Assembly: GCA_902801125.1 (NCBI GenBank)
Contig: CADCGT010000002.1
Location: 289,157-353,156, forward strand
Source: an uncultured Pseudomonadota bacterium
GTDB taxonomy: Bacteria; Pseudomonadota; Alphaproteobacteria; Rs-D84
Direction of reading: 5' to 3'
Length of the DNA stretch: 64,000 nucleotides
Positions 8,763 through 17,969 of this stretch are shown piece by piece (position 1 is the stretch's first letter; each line of letters begins with the position of its first letter). Under the pieces are notes generated by a model. That model was given only the letters and a program-made list of their open reading frames with translations. It did not search any database and was not told the origin of the DNA. A program made the translations under genes and the position numbers.

Positions 8763-9010
8763 GCATAATCCCCTTATTGACAAGAAGGGGACTTCGCAAT
8801 GGAAAAACACCTGATATAAAACAACGATTGTTATTTTCTACAAAATTAAATTCAACAAGAATTGTCATTGCGGCGCAGGCCGCAACAGGGCCTATAAACC
8901 TGTGACGAATATTTCAGAATTATTTTGAATAATACATCATAACTGTCTCGCCCTATCCCGGACTAAATCCGGGATGACAATTCTTTTGGTATTAAATATT
9001 AAGAAAAAAC
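8711..9010. other. Non-coding 300-bp gap between rpoA and a secreted-protein gene
   Basis: Holds the rpoA promoter at the low end and a dispersed repeat (8860-8990). No coding frame is credible. Confidence 0.6.
8860..8990. repeat. Dispersed GTCATTGCGGCGCAGGCCGC repeat, copy 1
   Basis: About 130 bp, bounded by TGTCATT and ATGACA ends. It has a GCGGCGCAGGCCGC palindrome on the left and TCCCGGACTAAATCCGGGA on the right. A related copy is at 52478-52615, differing in the hairpin (GGCGGACTAAATCCGCC) with the pairing kept. Confidence 0.75.
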
Positions 9011-9748
9011 TTAATATCGACCCCACCGCGCCTGGGCATTCTGTCTATCAAAATCCGATTTTGCGCCCCTAATTTTTAATTGCAAATTTTTGACACACGA
9101 CTGTATGTCCGTTTTATTCATACTACTTACCCTGGATTTACTGCAAACCGCCTCCAAACAATTGGCGTTCGTTCCACACATATCATAGCCTTTCATAATC
9201 GCCAAATCATTATCTAACTGTTTTCTGGCATTGGTTATATCTTTTTCTGCGGCGGATGAAATTTTAGATAAATTCCGTGCCACACAATCATAGGCGTTTT
9301 CTTGACTTACCGCATAGCAATCTTCGGCATTCGCCAATCCATTGTTGTTATACGAACCGGATGCACCGCCGCCGGAATTGCCAGATGCGGCGTTTCCAGT
9401 AAGGACTTCAATTTTACTGGTCAAGACGGCCTTTTCAAGTTGGGTTTTGAAACGTTTAACCACGGCGTTCAGTTGGTCATATTGTTCTTTTAATTGCTGT
9501 GCGATAACGGTCGCCTTTAATGCGATTACTTCGTTCATATATGATGTGTTTTCACCCGCAGTTGGATTTATCGGTAAATTAGTTTTTTCATCCACAATAC
9601 CCGCATTATGTGAATGTGTAGAACACAATGCAAACGCCGGATTATACATAACACAATCACTGTCGTCCACATCCGCGCGCCCCACCACCGGCACCAAACA
9701 CAGTACCGCGCAAAAGATAACATTAAAAATTTTCATCTTTGTTTTCAT
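9011..9748 (-). CDS. Secreted protein with coiled coil and Cys pairs, unknown
   Basis: A 245-aa protein with a signal peptide (MKIFNVIFCAVLCLVPVVGRA) and a helical segment with heptad character around residues 70-115 (IAQQLKEQYDQLNAVVKRFKTQLEKAV). A Gly/Asn/Ser linker and several Cys follow (AEDCYAV, YDCVARN, CGTNANCLEAVC). Architecture loosely resembles VirB5-like periplasmic proteins, but similarity is too weak to name it. It follows the 630-aa gene by 22 bp, so the two are probably one operon. Confidence 0.7.
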   Translation of the reverse strand: MKTKMKIFNVIFCAVLCLVPVVGRADVDDSDCVMYNPAFALCSTHSHNAGIVDEKTNLPINPTAGENTSYMNEVIALKATVIAQQLKEQYDQLNAVVKRFKTQLEKAVLTSKIEVLTGNAASGNSGGGASGSYNNNGLANAEDCYAVSQENAYDCVARNLSKISSAAEKDITNARKQLDNDLAIMKGYDMCGTNANCLEAVCSKSRVSSMNKTDIQSCVKNLQLKIRGAKSDFDRQNAQARWGRY

Positions 9749-9770
9749 TATTACATCTTACAATTCTTGG

Positions 9771-11636
9771 TTACATTGATGGCATTTCTGTACAATAACT
9801 TACAAACCAATAGCAACCATTATCTTCACACACTTTTTTCCCTTTTGATGTATATTTCGTATCACAATTCTCCAACTGAGAGACTGAATTTCTTGCTTTA
9901 AGAGTGTCAAAACTAACAGATTCGCATTTCCCATTTTTCCACTCACAAAAATCGTCACCATCGCATAAATACGATACAGTGTAAACAGAACACCCAGCCA
10001 TACCAATATCCCATGGAACAGAAGCTAACCTACTATAACTTACCTCTGTCAACTCGACTTCTGGCAAACTTCTCTCATTCGTATAACACAAAACATTTTT
10101 CACATTTGAACCAACACTTGATTTCTTTTCTGGCAATTTACGTGTATCAACCGCATTACGCAAAACTTCATACAATTCGGAATCTTGTTTAACCGCACAA
10201 TGATTTAACCAACATGCATCCGCCGGGTCATTATTTGGTGTTAGCACAAAATTGCCGCCATCCATCTTGCCGCGACACGCACGCGAATCTTGTGCAACCA
10301 AATCACGCAAGCCTTCTATACTCATCGTCGCTTTTTTCTTCATATTGCGAAACAGTGGCGCATTCATAATCACATCGGACGCACAGGCAACCTGGGTCGA
10401 ACCAGTCATACCGGTATTCGCGTCAATCCATTCGCGCCAAACCGTATCTTTTTCCGTCAACGTATCCACCAAACGACAATGCGGTTGATTTTTCGAAACA
10501 TTTCCGGTCTTGGGGTCCGTCTTGACACGGTAATAACAGCCTTCCTTATTTTTGGTATCATTACATACACACCCCGGATCCGTTGGCGCGCACGCACCGC
10601 ATATATACTTGCCCCAAATGTTACAAGATTCAGAAAGCAACATAATAACATCGTTCACATCTATACCCAATGTCATTGCCAAAATCAACGCATCATAGAC
10701 GTTTTCCACCACGTTTTCATACGGATCAAAGAATTCATTTGCCAAATCTTTAAACTTTTTCACGCGCTTTGGCCCCGTGCAATTCGTCGCCGAAGAATCA
10801 CACCCCGCGTATTCCAACACCGCATCCAATTTTTCTTTCAAATCTTTCATCGCCGTCATGGCGTCTTCGATTGCGGTTTCGATTTTGCCGCCCATTTGTT
10901 CACGCACCAAAATATCGGCACTGATTCCGTTTTTCGCCGCCAATTGTTCCGCCACCCCCAGGCCTTCCAGCCCCGCAATCACTGCGCCGGTGTCGCCGGT
11001 AGAATTTGCCATTGGCGCGGATGCCGCCATACTTTCGCGTTGTTCCGCCAGTGCATTTTGAATCTGGGCATTTTGCGATTCACTTTGCGCCACCATTTGC
11101 GCCTGCATCGCGTTCATAGATTCCGCCATCTGTTCTTGCATCTGTTGCATCTGGGCCTGCATAGCCTGCATTTGCGCATTGCTCTGTGCGGTGGCGGCGG
11201 CCTGGGCTTCTGCCTGGGCCTGGGCAATGGCAACGGCGTTTGCCTGCTCTTGCTGTTTTGCGTTCGATTGCGCCACAACCTGGGCCGTGATATAGTCAAT
11301 CAATGCATCGCCATGTTTTTTACATGCGTTATTGGCATTCACACATCCCGCAACAATCGGACGCGCAACATCCATGTCATAACAACCACCACCACTGCAC
11401 TTTGGCGACGCGCAACGCAAAATCACCGCGTTACAGTTCCCAAAATTTGCATCCGCCGTGGTCGCCGACATTCCGCCACGACCGTTCATTAAATTATTCC
11501 ACTGATTATTATTCGTTGCACCGGTGCCATTATACGCCGTCAAATTAGACCCCGCCGTTGTGGCAACATTCGCCACCGCCGGCGCAACAAACGCGGCACA
11601 CACCATCGCACACAAGAATTTTAACGAAACCCTCAT
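9771..11636 (-). CDS. Secreted protein with Ala/Gln/Met coiled-coil centre, unknown
   Basis: A 621-aa protein from ATG 11636 (signal peptide MRVSLKFLCAMVCAAFVAPAVA). Residues 60-110 hold Cys pairs (ILRCASPKCSGGGCYD). Residues 125-205 are a repetitive Ala/Gln/Met segment (QAQMQAMQAQMQQMQEQM type) predicted to be coiled coil. The C-terminal half is Cys-rich (CGACAPTDPGCVC, CDGDDFCEWKNGKCE). A 9-residue upstream extension is possible but spoils the signal peptide. Unknown family. It lies in the block inserted between rpsK and rpoA. Confidence 0.75.
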   Translation of the reverse strand: MRVSLKFLCAMVCAAFVAPAVANVATTAGSNLTAYNGTGATNNNQWNNLMNGRGGMSATTADANFGNCNAVILRCASPKCSGGGCYDMDVARPIVAGCVNANNACKKHGDALIDYITAQVVAQSNAKQQEQANAVAIAQAQAEAQAAATAQSNAQMQAMQAQMQQMQEQMAESMNAMQAQMVAQSESQNAQIQNALAEQRESMAASAPMANSTGDTGAVIAGLEGLGVAEQLAAKNGISADILVREQMGGKIETAIEDAMTAMKDLKEKLDAVLEYAGCDSSATNCTGPKRVKKFKDLANEFFDPYENVVENVYDALILAMTLGIDVNDVIMLLSESCNIWGKYICGACAPTDPGCVCNDTKNKEGCYYRVKTDPKTGNVSKNQPHCRLVDTLTEKDTVWREWIDANTGMTGSTQVACASDVIMNAPLFRNMKKKATMSIEGLRDLVAQDSRACRGKMDGGNFVLTPNNDPADACWLNHCAVKQDSELYEVLRNAVDTRKLPEKKSSVGSNVKNVLCYTNERSLPEVELTEVSYSRLASVPWDIGMAGCSVYTVSYLCDGDDFCEWKNGKCESVSFDTLKARNSVSQLENCDTKYTSKGKKVCEDNGCYWFVSYCTEMPSM

Positions 11637-11653
11637 CTCTCTTCTGGTGTGTA

Positions 11654-11665
11654 ATTGTATCACAA
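11654..11665 (-). promoter_or_regulatory. TTGTGA-TACAAT promoter of the 621-aa gene
   Basis: The minus strand reads TTGTGA then TACAAT, ending 18 bp before ATG 11636. Confidence 0.5.
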
Positions 11666-11693
11666 AAGATGAATGAATAAAAGAAAAAAATTA

Positions 11694-11758
11694 GTGTTAG
11701 TGGTTAGTCCGTCACGACCGCGGCGCGGCGTGCCGCGACGGGTGTTAGTGGTTAGTGT
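11694..11758. repeat. ACTAACC/GC-hairpin repeat, full copy (inverted)
   Basis: GTGTTAGTGGTTAGT, a GC hairpin core, then GTGTTAGTGGTTAGT. It is the reverse complement of the copy at 6737-6800. Confidence 0.8.
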
Positions 11759-11796
11759 TCTGGAATAAATTCATAATTACGAAATTATTCCAGATT
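11758..11796. repeat. TCTGGAATAA inverted repeat, copy 1
   Basis: An imperfect hairpin with CTGGAATAA and TTATTCCAG arms, next to ACTAACC repeats. Relatives are at 12282 and 31813. Confidence 0.6.
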
Positions 11797-11828
11797 TTAC
11801 TAACCACTATCCACTTACACTGGCCACT

Positions 11829-11853
11829 AAAAAAACGCCCAAACGGGCGTTTT
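11829..11853 (-). terminator. Terminator of the 108-aa secreted-protein gene
   Basis: AAAACGCCC-AAA-CGGGCGTTTT hairpin with T-runs on both strands. It lies immediately after the gene end at 11856. Confidence 0.85.
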
Positions 11854-11855
11854 TT

Positions 11856-12182
11856 TTAATAGTTGCAACGATTGCAAGTATTGCGAACAACACGACGTTC
11901 GGCATATGTGCCGGCCGGTTCATAAACCGTCACCGGGCGATAAACCTGGTAATGATCAATGACTTCGGTGTGTGTTTTAACGCGAACAGGACTGGCGCAA
12001 GAATTACATGTCGCCACGGGCGCAACGCGTTGTGCAACCGGCGCCGCATATTCCACTGTATTTGTGTTATAGCGAACACGGTTGGTATATGTTTCTGTTT
12101 CTGCATACAGACCGCCATCGGACGCATTCGCCGAAACGCAAACCATCGCAGCAAACAAACCAGACAAAATTGTTTTTTTCAT
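11856..12182 (-). CDS. Small secreted protein, unknown
   Basis: A 108-aa protein with a signal peptide (MKKTILSGLFAAMVCVSANA) and a mature part rich in Tyr, Thr, Val and Arg. It has one CNSC pair in the middle and CNRC near the end, possibly disulfides or a metal site. Its promoter-like TTGTGTCC-TATAAT is at 12211-12224 and its own terminator follows. It is one of four genes separating rpsK from rpoA. Family not recognised. Confidence 0.65.
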   Translation of the reverse strand: MKKTILSGLFAAMVCVSANASDGGLYAETETYTNRVRYNTNTVEYAAPVAQRVAPVATCNSCASPVRVKTHTEVIDHYQVYRPVTVYEPAGTYAERRVVRNTCNRCNY

Positions 12183-12281
12183 TTTTGACCCTTTTGGTTA
12201 TTCGTCAAGAATTATAGGACACAAAAAACCGTTGTCAAGCATTTTGACAAATTTTTTTATTGGTGGTTGGTGGTTAGTAAA

Positions 12282-12318
12282 ATCTGGAACAAATTCATAA
12301 TTGCGAACCTGTTCCAAA
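12282..12318. repeat. TCTGGAACAA inverted repeat, copy 2
   Basis: ATCTGGAACAA ... CCTGTTCCAAA, preceded by GGTTAGTA as in the other copies. Confidence 0.5.
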
Positions 12319-12349
12319 TACCCGTCATCCCGGCGGCATCGGGCACAGC

Positions 12350-12373
12350 AAAAAAACGGGGCGTTTGCCCCGC
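12350..12373 (-). terminator. Second terminator after the 127-aa gene
   Basis: GCGGGGC-AAAC-GCCCCG hairpin then T7 on the minus strand. It stands in tandem with the terminator at 12404. Confidence 0.7.
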
Positions 12374-12403
12374 ACTAACCACTATCCACTTACACTATCC
12401 ACT

Positions 12404-12430
12404 AAAAAACGCCCAAACGGGCGTTTTTTA
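12404..12430 (-). terminator. Terminator of the 127-aa gene
   Basis: ACGCCC-AAAC-GGGCGT hairpin with T-runs. It overlaps the stop codon of the gene ending at 12428. Confidence 0.85.
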
Positions 12431-12811
12431 TCTTTGAAACTGTGCAAGAAAATTTGTCACTTTATTTTGTTCCTGGGTTGTTTTGGCGTCCTGTTCTTGC
12501 CTTCTGTCTTGCGCAAAACGATTCATATTCTCGCGTTCTATTTCAGTATAAAGTTTTTCTGCGTCGCCGTATGCAAATTCCACCCCCTGGCCATCTATAT
12601 ATACCGTATATCTATCTGGGGCGGGGGCACCAGTAAGAACACTTTTCATTTTCTGTCTTTCAACATAAAAAATTACTTCATCACCACGGCAAACAGATAC
12701 AGTTGAACGATATTCGCCAGCATTCCTTTTTATATTATTTCTTTCATCGGTAATCATTTCTCTTAATGTTTTCAAAGTCCCTGCTCTAAAATCTTGCAAC
12801 GATTGTGCCAT
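12428..12811 (-). CDS. Hypothetical cytoplasmic protein, 127 aa
   Basis: Starts at ATG 12811 after AAGGAG. No signal peptide or membrane segment. The N-terminal half is charged and helical (LREMITDERNNIKRNAGEY), the middle looks beta-rich (DEVIFYVERQ, DRYTVYIDG), and the C-terminus is Gln/Glu/Arg-rich. It is a monocistronic unit with its own promoter and two terminators, inserted between rpsK and rpoA. Function unknown. Confidence 0.65.
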   Translation of the reverse strand: MAQSLQDFRAGTLKTLREMITDERNNIKRNAGEYRSTVSVCRGDEVIFYVERQKMKSVLTGAPAPDRYTVYIDGQGVEFAYGDAEKLYTEIERENMNRFAQDRRQEQDAKTTQEQNKVTNFLAQFQR

Positions 12812-12845
12812 ATTGAAACTCCTTGTTTATATATTGTTTGACATG

Positions 12846-12857
12846 ATTATACCACAA
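12846..12857 (-). promoter_or_regulatory. TTGTGG-TATAAT promoter of the 127-aa gene
   Basis: The minus strand reads TTGTGG immediately followed by a perfect TATAAT, 35 bp before the ATG. Confidence 0.65.
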
Positions 12858-12876
12858 ATTTGGAACACCTGCAATT

Positions 12877-12903
12877 AAAAAAAACGCCCAAACGGGCGTT
12901 TTT
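12877..12903 (-). terminator. Terminator directly after rpsK
   Basis: ACGCCC-AAAC-GGGCGT hairpin with T-runs only a few bases after the rpsK stop. It ends the spc/alpha transcript before rpoA. Confidence 0.85.
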
Positions 12904-12908
12904 GAATC

Positions 12909-13286
12909 TTACACACGACGAACTTTCTTTGGACGGCACCCATTATGTGGGATGCGTGTCGTGTCGGTAATGCTCTGCACCACCAGGCCGGCATTCGCCA
13001 AACCACGAACGGCGGATTCACGACCCTGGCCGATACCACGCATAAGGACATCAACCGTTTTCATACCCATTTCGGCGACCTTTTTGCCAACGGCGTCTGC
13101 AACAACCGTCGCGGCATACGGTGTCGATTTCTTGGCACCTTTGAAATTATTTGCACCCGCGGTCGCCCATGTCAACACAGCCCCAGATTGGTCCGTAATT
13201 GTGATACGTGTATTATTGTTCGTGGCAACGATATGTGCGATGCCATGTGATACTTTTTTAACAACTTTCTTTTTATTTATTGCCAT
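12909..13286 (-). CDS. rpsK: 30S ribosomal protein S11
   Basis: 125 aa. The C-terminal signature IPHNGCRPKKVRRV and the GIGQGRESA loop identify S11, which builds the platform at the mRNA exit. It is 64 bp behind rpsM. The terminator immediately downstream makes this the last gene of the long ribosomal transcript. Confidence 0.98.
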   Translation of the reverse strand: MAINKKKVVKKVSHGIAHIVATNNNTRITITDQSGAVLTWATAGANNFKGAKKSTPYAATVVADAVGKKVAEMGMKTVDVLMRGIGQGRESAVRGLANAGLVVQSITDTTRIPHNGCRPKKVRRV

Positions 13287-13350
13287 TTTTATTTTTTCCT
13301 TTTATTAGATGTCTTCAATTAACTATCGTGTTAATCTCTACCCAACGGGA

Positions 13351-13728
13351 TTATTTACCCTTGACCGCAGACCCCGCGACCACAACGCGTTTACCTTTAC
13401 GTGTACGCGCATTGGTTTGTGTGCGTTGACCGCGAACCGGCAAACGGTTACGATGACGAATACCGCGATATGTTTTCAAATCTTGCAAACGTTTGATATT
13501 CATTGCAACTTCACGGCGGACATCACCTTCCACTTTGAAATTTTGTTCGATATAGTTCGAAATTTTAACAACATCCTCGTCAGTCAAATCTTTCGCGCGC
13601 AGACCGTCACGCAATTTCAAATCCTTACAGATTTGTGCGGCCTTGGCCGGACCGATGCCGTGAATATATTGCAGCGCGGCTTCGATACGTTTTTCTGTCG
13701 GAATGTTTACACCTGCTATACGTGCCAT
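13351..13728 (-). CDS. rpsM: 30S ribosomal protein S13
   Basis: 125 aa. It begins [10 protein letters not shown] and has the GIG hairpin ([10 protein letters not shown]) and the C-terminal [14 protein letters not shown] tail that reaches the P-site tRNA. The gap to secY upstream is 145 bp, where many Alphaproteobacteria carry adk; here there is no adk. Confidence 0.98.
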   Translation of the reverse strand: MARIAGVNIPTEKRIEAALQYIHGIGPAKAAQICKDLKLRDGLRAKDLTDEDVVKISNYIEQNFKVEGDVRREVAMNIKRLQDLKTYRGIRHRNRLPVRGQRTQTNARTRKGKRVVVAGSAVKGK

Positions 13729-13873
13729 TTTTACTTTTCCTTTTTATTTTTATCTTTGGGGCATTTGCCCCGCCCTTTTCGCCCGAATGGCATGCCACCC
13801 AAACGACCACTTTTGACGAATAATTTTATATAAATTATCGCAAAAGTCAAACTTTGTTTCACGCAAACTGTAC

Positions 13874-15193
13874 TTAGTTGCGGAAACGCCCTTTCTTTGC
13901 GGTGGCGCCCATAACGCCATGATATTGTTTCGCCACCAGATAGGATTGAACCTGGTTCATGGTATCCAAAACAACACCCGCAACGATTAAAACACTGGTC
14001 CCGCCAATCATCAACGGCATACCAAAATGCGTATTCAATATAATTGGCAAAACACAAACCACAATCAGATACAGAACACCAATCGCCGTGACCCGTGACA
14101 CCATAGAATCCAAGAACGTCACCGTCTGTTCACCCGGACGCACACCCGGAATGTACCCGCCAGCGTTGCGCAAATTATTACTGGTTTCTTCGGAATTGAA
14201 CACGACCGCCGTTTGGAAATACGCAAAAAACGCAATCAAAATCGTGTACAATATAATGTACGACCACGCGCCGTATGTAAAGAACGCCATAACATTTTGA
14301 ACAATCAAATTTTCACTCTGGGCAAAGCGTTGAATAAACGCCGGCAACATCATAATAGATGACGCAAACACCGGCCCCATAACGCCCGACATATTTACCT
14401 TAATCGGCAAATAAGACGCATTCGTATTCACGACGCCGTTCGCCATAACCTGGCGCGGATAGAGAATCTGGACACGGCGTTGTGCCAATTCAAAGAACGC
14501 AATCAACGCGACAATACCAACCACAAACGCCAACACCAACGCAATCATCGCCGGTGACATCTGGCCCACCGACCCCAACGATACGATTTTCGCGACACCT
14601 TCTGGAATCTGGGCGATAATACCCGCAAAGATAAGCAACGATGCACCCTGGCCTATGCCACGTGCGGTAATCTGTTCCGCCAACCACATAACAAATACCG
14701 TTCCACCAACCAACGCAATAATCGCCGACAATTCAAACGAAAAGCCCGGATTTACAACGGCGCGCATGCCATTGACCGGTGCCATCATTTCCAACCCGCG
14801 CACCACGGCCCAACCTTGAACAATCGCCAACACCACCGCAAGATAGCGTGTATATTGGTTGATTTTAATACGACCCGATTCGCCTTCTTTGCGCAAATCA
14901 TTCAAAGATTTGCTTGTTGCGGTCAACAATTGCAAAACGATAGATGCGGAAATGTACGGGAAAATATTCAACGCCAACACCGACATACGCGACAACGACC
15001 CGCCGGTGAACATATCGAACATTCCCATCATACCACTGCCTTCCCCGGTGAACAGGTGCAGAACCGCCGACGCATTTACGCCCGGCAACGGAATGAACGA
15101 ACCCACACGATAGATGATTAACGCACCCAGTGTGAACAAAATACGTTTCTGCAAATCAGACAGTTTACTAAAATATTTTGATATGAACTTCAT
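13874..15193 (-). CDS. secY: Preprotein translocase subunit SecY
   Basis: 439 aa with ten hydrophobic segments. It forms the inner-membrane channel of the Sec system with SecE and SecG. Visible SecY features are IPLPGVNA early, the TM2 plug region, and the cytosolic loop NLRNAGGYIPGVRPGEQT near residues 335-355. It must serve the many signal-peptide proteins encoded around it. It lies 32 bp downstream of rplO. Confidence 0.98.
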   Translation of the reverse strand: MKFISKYFSKLSDLQKRILFTLGALIIYRVGSFIPLPGVNASAVLHLFTGEGSGMMGMFDMFTGGSLSRMSVLALNIFPYISASIVLQLLTATSKSLNDLRKEGESGRIKINQYTRYLAVVLAIVQGWAVVRGLEMMAPVNGMRAVVNPGFSFELSAIIALVGGTVFVMWLAEQITARGIGQGASLLIFAGIIAQIPEGVAKIVSLGSVGQMSPAMIALVLAFVVGIVALIAFFELAQRRVQILYPRQVMANGVVNTNASYLPIKVNMSGVMGPVFASSIMMLPAFIQRFAQSENLIVQNVMAFFTYGAWSYIILYTILIAFFAYFQTAVVFNSEETSNNLRNAGGYIPGVRPGEQTVTFLDSMVSRVTAIGVLYLIVVCVLPIILNTHFGMPLMIGGTSVLIVAGVVLDTMNQVQSYLVAKQYHGVMGATAKKGRFRN

Positions 15194-15225
15194 GCGTTAA
15201 TCTCTCTTGTTTTTAATCCCGTGAA

Positions 15226-15684
15226 TTATTTGTTCTTGATAGTGCCACCAACTTTGACGATTGCCGCCTCTGCCGCCTTGGACCATTTGTCTGCAACGAT
15301 ATTCACCGCAGTTTTGATTTCGCCCTTGGCCAAGATTTTAAGGCCAGACATCGCGCGATTCAAAATTTTCGCATCCATCAAAGAATCCAAAGTGATTTCT
15401 TTTTTGGCATCGATTTTACCGGACGCGATGAATTTTTCAATATCGCCCAAATTGATTGTTGCATAACGTTTCGCGAACGGATTTGTAAAACCATATTTCG
15501 GGAAACGACGCAAAATCGGCATCTGACCACCCTGGAAAGTTGCCTGTTTACGTGAACCCGCGCGCGCCTTTTGCCCCTTGGTACCACGACCGGCGGTTTT
15601 ACCATATCCCGACGCCATACCACGACCAACGCGTTTAACACCCGCGCGTGCGCCAAAATTATCCATCAATGCATTTAATTTCAT
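15226..15684 (-). CDS. rplO: 50S ribosomal protein L15
   Basis: 152 aa. The Gly/Arg-rich N-terminus (KRVGRGMASGYGKTAGRGTKG) is the L15 signature; this extended arm penetrates 23S rRNA. Position between rpmD and secY is canonical. Confidence 0.97.
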   Translation of the reverse strand: MKLNALMDNFGARAGVKRVGRGMASGYGKTAGRGTKGQKARAGSRKQATFQGGQMPILRRFPKYGFTNPFAKRYATINLGDIEKFIASGKIDAKKEITLDSLMDAKILNRAMSGLKILAKGEIKTAVNIVADKWSKAAEAAIVKVGGTIKNK

Positions 15685-15757
15685 TTCTTTTACTCCTATG
15701 AACTATATAGTTCGTTTGCGCATGCGGACAAGTATCCGCATACTCGGTTTATTAAAA

Positions 15758-15940
15758 TTATTTTTCAACAACGCAAATCAAATGATTTACTTTGGCAATC
15801 ATACCACGAATGGACGCATTATCATCCAATTCATTTGATTTTCCAATACGGCCCAAACCCAACGCGGCCAAAACGCGACGTTGTGATTCCGGACGACCGA
15901 TAACGCTTTTGATTTGTTTTACAACCAATTTTTTTGCCAT
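15758..15940 (-). CDS. rpmD: 50S ribosomal protein L30
   Basis: 60 aa from ATG 15940, which has AAAGGTGA at the right distance; an in-frame GTG three codons upstream overlaps that site. KQIKSVIGRPESQR and TLGLGRIGKS-like phrases (LAALGLGRIGKSNELDD) mark L30. Confidence 0.95.
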   Translation of the reverse strand: MAKKLVVKQIKSVIGRPESQRRVLAALGLGRIGKSNELDDNASIRGMIAKVNHLICVVEK

Positions 15941-15955
15941 AACAATCACCTTTTA

Positions 15956-16513
15956 TTATTTGTCTTCCGCTGTCGCTTCTTCGACCTTTTTACCATCACG
16001 GCCGGCGATAATTTCTGCAACCGTTTTACCACGACGCGCCGCAACCGTTTTCGGCGAATTCATTTTGGAAAACGCCAAGAACACCGCGCGAATCATATTG
16101 TTCGGGTTATTTGCACCCTGGGATTTCACAACGACATCTTGCACCCCAAGGCAGTCAAACACCGCACGCAACGCCCCACCCGCAATGATACCGGTACCGG
16201 GAACCGCACTGCGCAGAACCAATTTACTTGCGCCATATTTCACCGCAACATCGTGATGCAATGTGCGACCTTCTTTCAACGGAACGCGAATCATTTTCGC
16301 CTTGGCGGCCTTGGTTGCCTTTTGCACAGCAGATTGAACTTCCAACGCTTTACCTTTACCAAAACCAACCTTGCCGGCCTTGTCGCCAACGACGACCAAT
16401 GCCGAGAAAGACATATTTTTACCGCCCTTCACCGTTTTCGAAACGCGGTTGACAGAAACCAATTTATCTACCAAATTATCTGTCTGTAATTTTTTATCAT
16501 CAAAACGTGCCAT
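15956..16513 (-). CDS. rpsE: 30S ribosomal protein S5
   Basis: 185 aa. The S5 fold is shown by [17 protein letters not shown] and [13 protein letters not shown]. The protein acts in decoding fidelity and helicase activity at the mRNA entry. It lies 15 bp upstream of rpmD. Confidence 0.97.
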   Translation of the reverse strand: MARFDDKKLQTDNLVDKLVSVNRVSKTVKGGKNMSFSALVVVGDKAGKVGFGKGKALEVQSAVQKATKAAKAKMIRVPLKEGRTLHHDVAVKYGASKLVLRSAVPGTGIIAGGALRAVFDCLGVQDVVVKSQGANNPNNMIRAVFLAFSKMNSPKTVAARRGKTVAEIIAGRDGKKVEEATAEDK

Positions 16514-16543
16514 TATATTCTCCGTAATTCTTATAATGTTGTT

Positions 16544-16900
16544 TTATATCCGAACGCCACCCGCGCGAATCGCTTCGCACAGTGCCTTGACGCGACCATG
16601 GTAACGGTATGAACCGCGATCGAAATAGCAATTATCTGCAATTTTCGCCGCGACAACGCGTTCTGCAAACGCTTTGCCAACCAATTCGGCACCGGCAACA
16701 TTCCAACCTTTACCTTTGAATCCTTTTTCCTTGGACGATGCAGCACAGATTGTGCGCCCTTTGACATCATCGATGGCCTGGATTTCAATATGACGGCCAC
16801 TGCGGAACACCGACAGGCGGATTTTGCCCGGGTTCTTTTTCTTTAACGCGACACGCGTCACCAATTTACGTCTTGACTCTGTAGACAAATGTTTCAACAT
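16544..16900 (-). CDS. rplR: 50S ribosomal protein L18
   Basis: 118 aa. [17 protein letters not shown] and the C-terminal [20 protein letters not shown] identify L18, the 5S rRNA-binding protein. Canonical place between rplF and rpsE. Confidence 0.97.
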   Translation of the reverse strand: MLKHLSTESRRKLVTRVALKKKNPGKIRLSVFRSGRHIEIQAIDDVKGRTICAASSKEKGFKGKGWNVAGAELVGKAFAERVVAAKIADNCYFDRGSYRYHGRVKALCEAIRAGGVRI

Positions 16901-16945
16901 TTTTTTTCCTTTTTTCCAATTCCCGTAACAGCGGAAATTTATTGA

Positions 16946-17497
16946 TTATTTCTTTTTACCTTCTTTGCGACGAACTTTTTCGCCCTTATAGAAGATACCT
17001 TTGGCTTTATATGGGTCTGCCTTGCGAATTTTGTGAATCTTATCCGCGAACAAACCGACCGCACATTTATCAATACCACTGATGGTAAATTCTGTCGGGG
17101 TATCACCCATTGTCACGGTCAAACCATCCGGGATTTCCATAACAACATCATGCGAAAAGCCTACAACCAAAGTAAACTTTTTACCACTTACCGATGCTTT
17201 ATACCCAACACCCTTCATATACATAGCCTTGGAAAAGCCATGTGTCACACCTTCGGCGGCATTGCGAATATTACGGGTCATTGTTCCCCACATTGCGCGC
17301 GAATCTTTATCATCGGCATTTTTCGGTGAAACCGAAACAACCGCACCTTCGACCTTGACATCAACCAAAGCGGAATTCTTGGTATCCATCGGCACAGACA
17401 ATTCGCCCTTTGGTCCCTTGATGACCAATTTGTTTTCGGCCAATGTCGCAACCACACCGTCTGTCAATTTAACTGGATATTTTCCTGCACGAGACAT
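16946..17497 (-). CDS. rplF: 50S ribosomal protein L6
   Basis: 183 aa with the duplicated L6 fold. The C-terminal signature is KIRKADPYKAKGIFY with GEKVRRKEGKKK after it. It begins MSRAGKYPV, as is usual for the family. Confidence 0.97.
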   Translation of the reverse strand: MSRAGKYPVKLTDGVVATLAENKLVIKGPKGELSVPMDTKNSALVDVKVEGAVVSVSPKNADDKDSRAMWGTMTRNIRNAAEGVTHGFSKAMYMKGVGYKASVSGKKFTLVVGFSHDVVMEIPDGLTVTMGDTPTEFTISGIDKCAVGLFADKIHKIRKADPYKAKGIFYKGEKVRRKEGKKK

Positions 17498-17514
17498 AAT
17501 TGCATCCTTTTATC

Positions 17515-17913
17515 TTATATAACCTTGCACAACACTTCACCGCCGACATTCATCAGACGCGCCTTGTGATCTGTCATAACACCATGCGGCGTTGACACAA
17601 TCGCGATACCCAATCCATTTAACACTCTGGGCATTTTGGCACTGCCGGAATATACACGACGCCCCGGTTTTGACACCACAGAAATTTCCTGAATCGCGCC
17701 ATTTCCGCCAACATATTTCAATGTGACGACCAAATTAGAACGATGTTCGTCAATTTCTTCCTTACGAAAATCTTCGATAAAGCCTTCTTCTTTTAACACA
17801 GTCAGAACCGCCGCACGCAGTTTGCTGTATGGCAAAGTAATCGTTTCTTTACCCGCGTTTTGACCGTTACGAATGCGGGCAACCATATCCCCAATCGGGT
17901 GTGATAATGACAT
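17515..17913 (-). CDS. rpsH: 30S ribosomal protein S8
   Basis: 132 aa. It begins SHPIGDMVARIRNGQ, and the C-terminal VSTPHGVMTDHKARLMNVGGE contains the S8 signature. In other bacteria S8 represses the spc operon by binding its mRNA; no site is identified here. Confidence 0.97.
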   Translation of the reverse strand: MSLSHPIGDMVARIRNGQNAGKETITLPYSKLRAAVLTVLKEEGFIEDFRKEEIDEHRSNLVVTLKYVGGNGAIQEISVVSKPGRRVYSGSAKMPRVLNGLGIAIVSTPHGVMTDHKARLMNVGGEVLCKVI

Positions 17914-17969
17914 CTTTTACTCCTATATTGACCGATTGCATTGTCCACAACCGGATTTTTTTTAATTGT

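Noticed and set aside
10290..11492. Long plus-strand open frame of 400 codons
   Set aside because: It lies opposite the 621-aa secreted-protein gene and is rich in His, Arg and Phe, the usual composition of an antisense shadow. It has no ribosome site.
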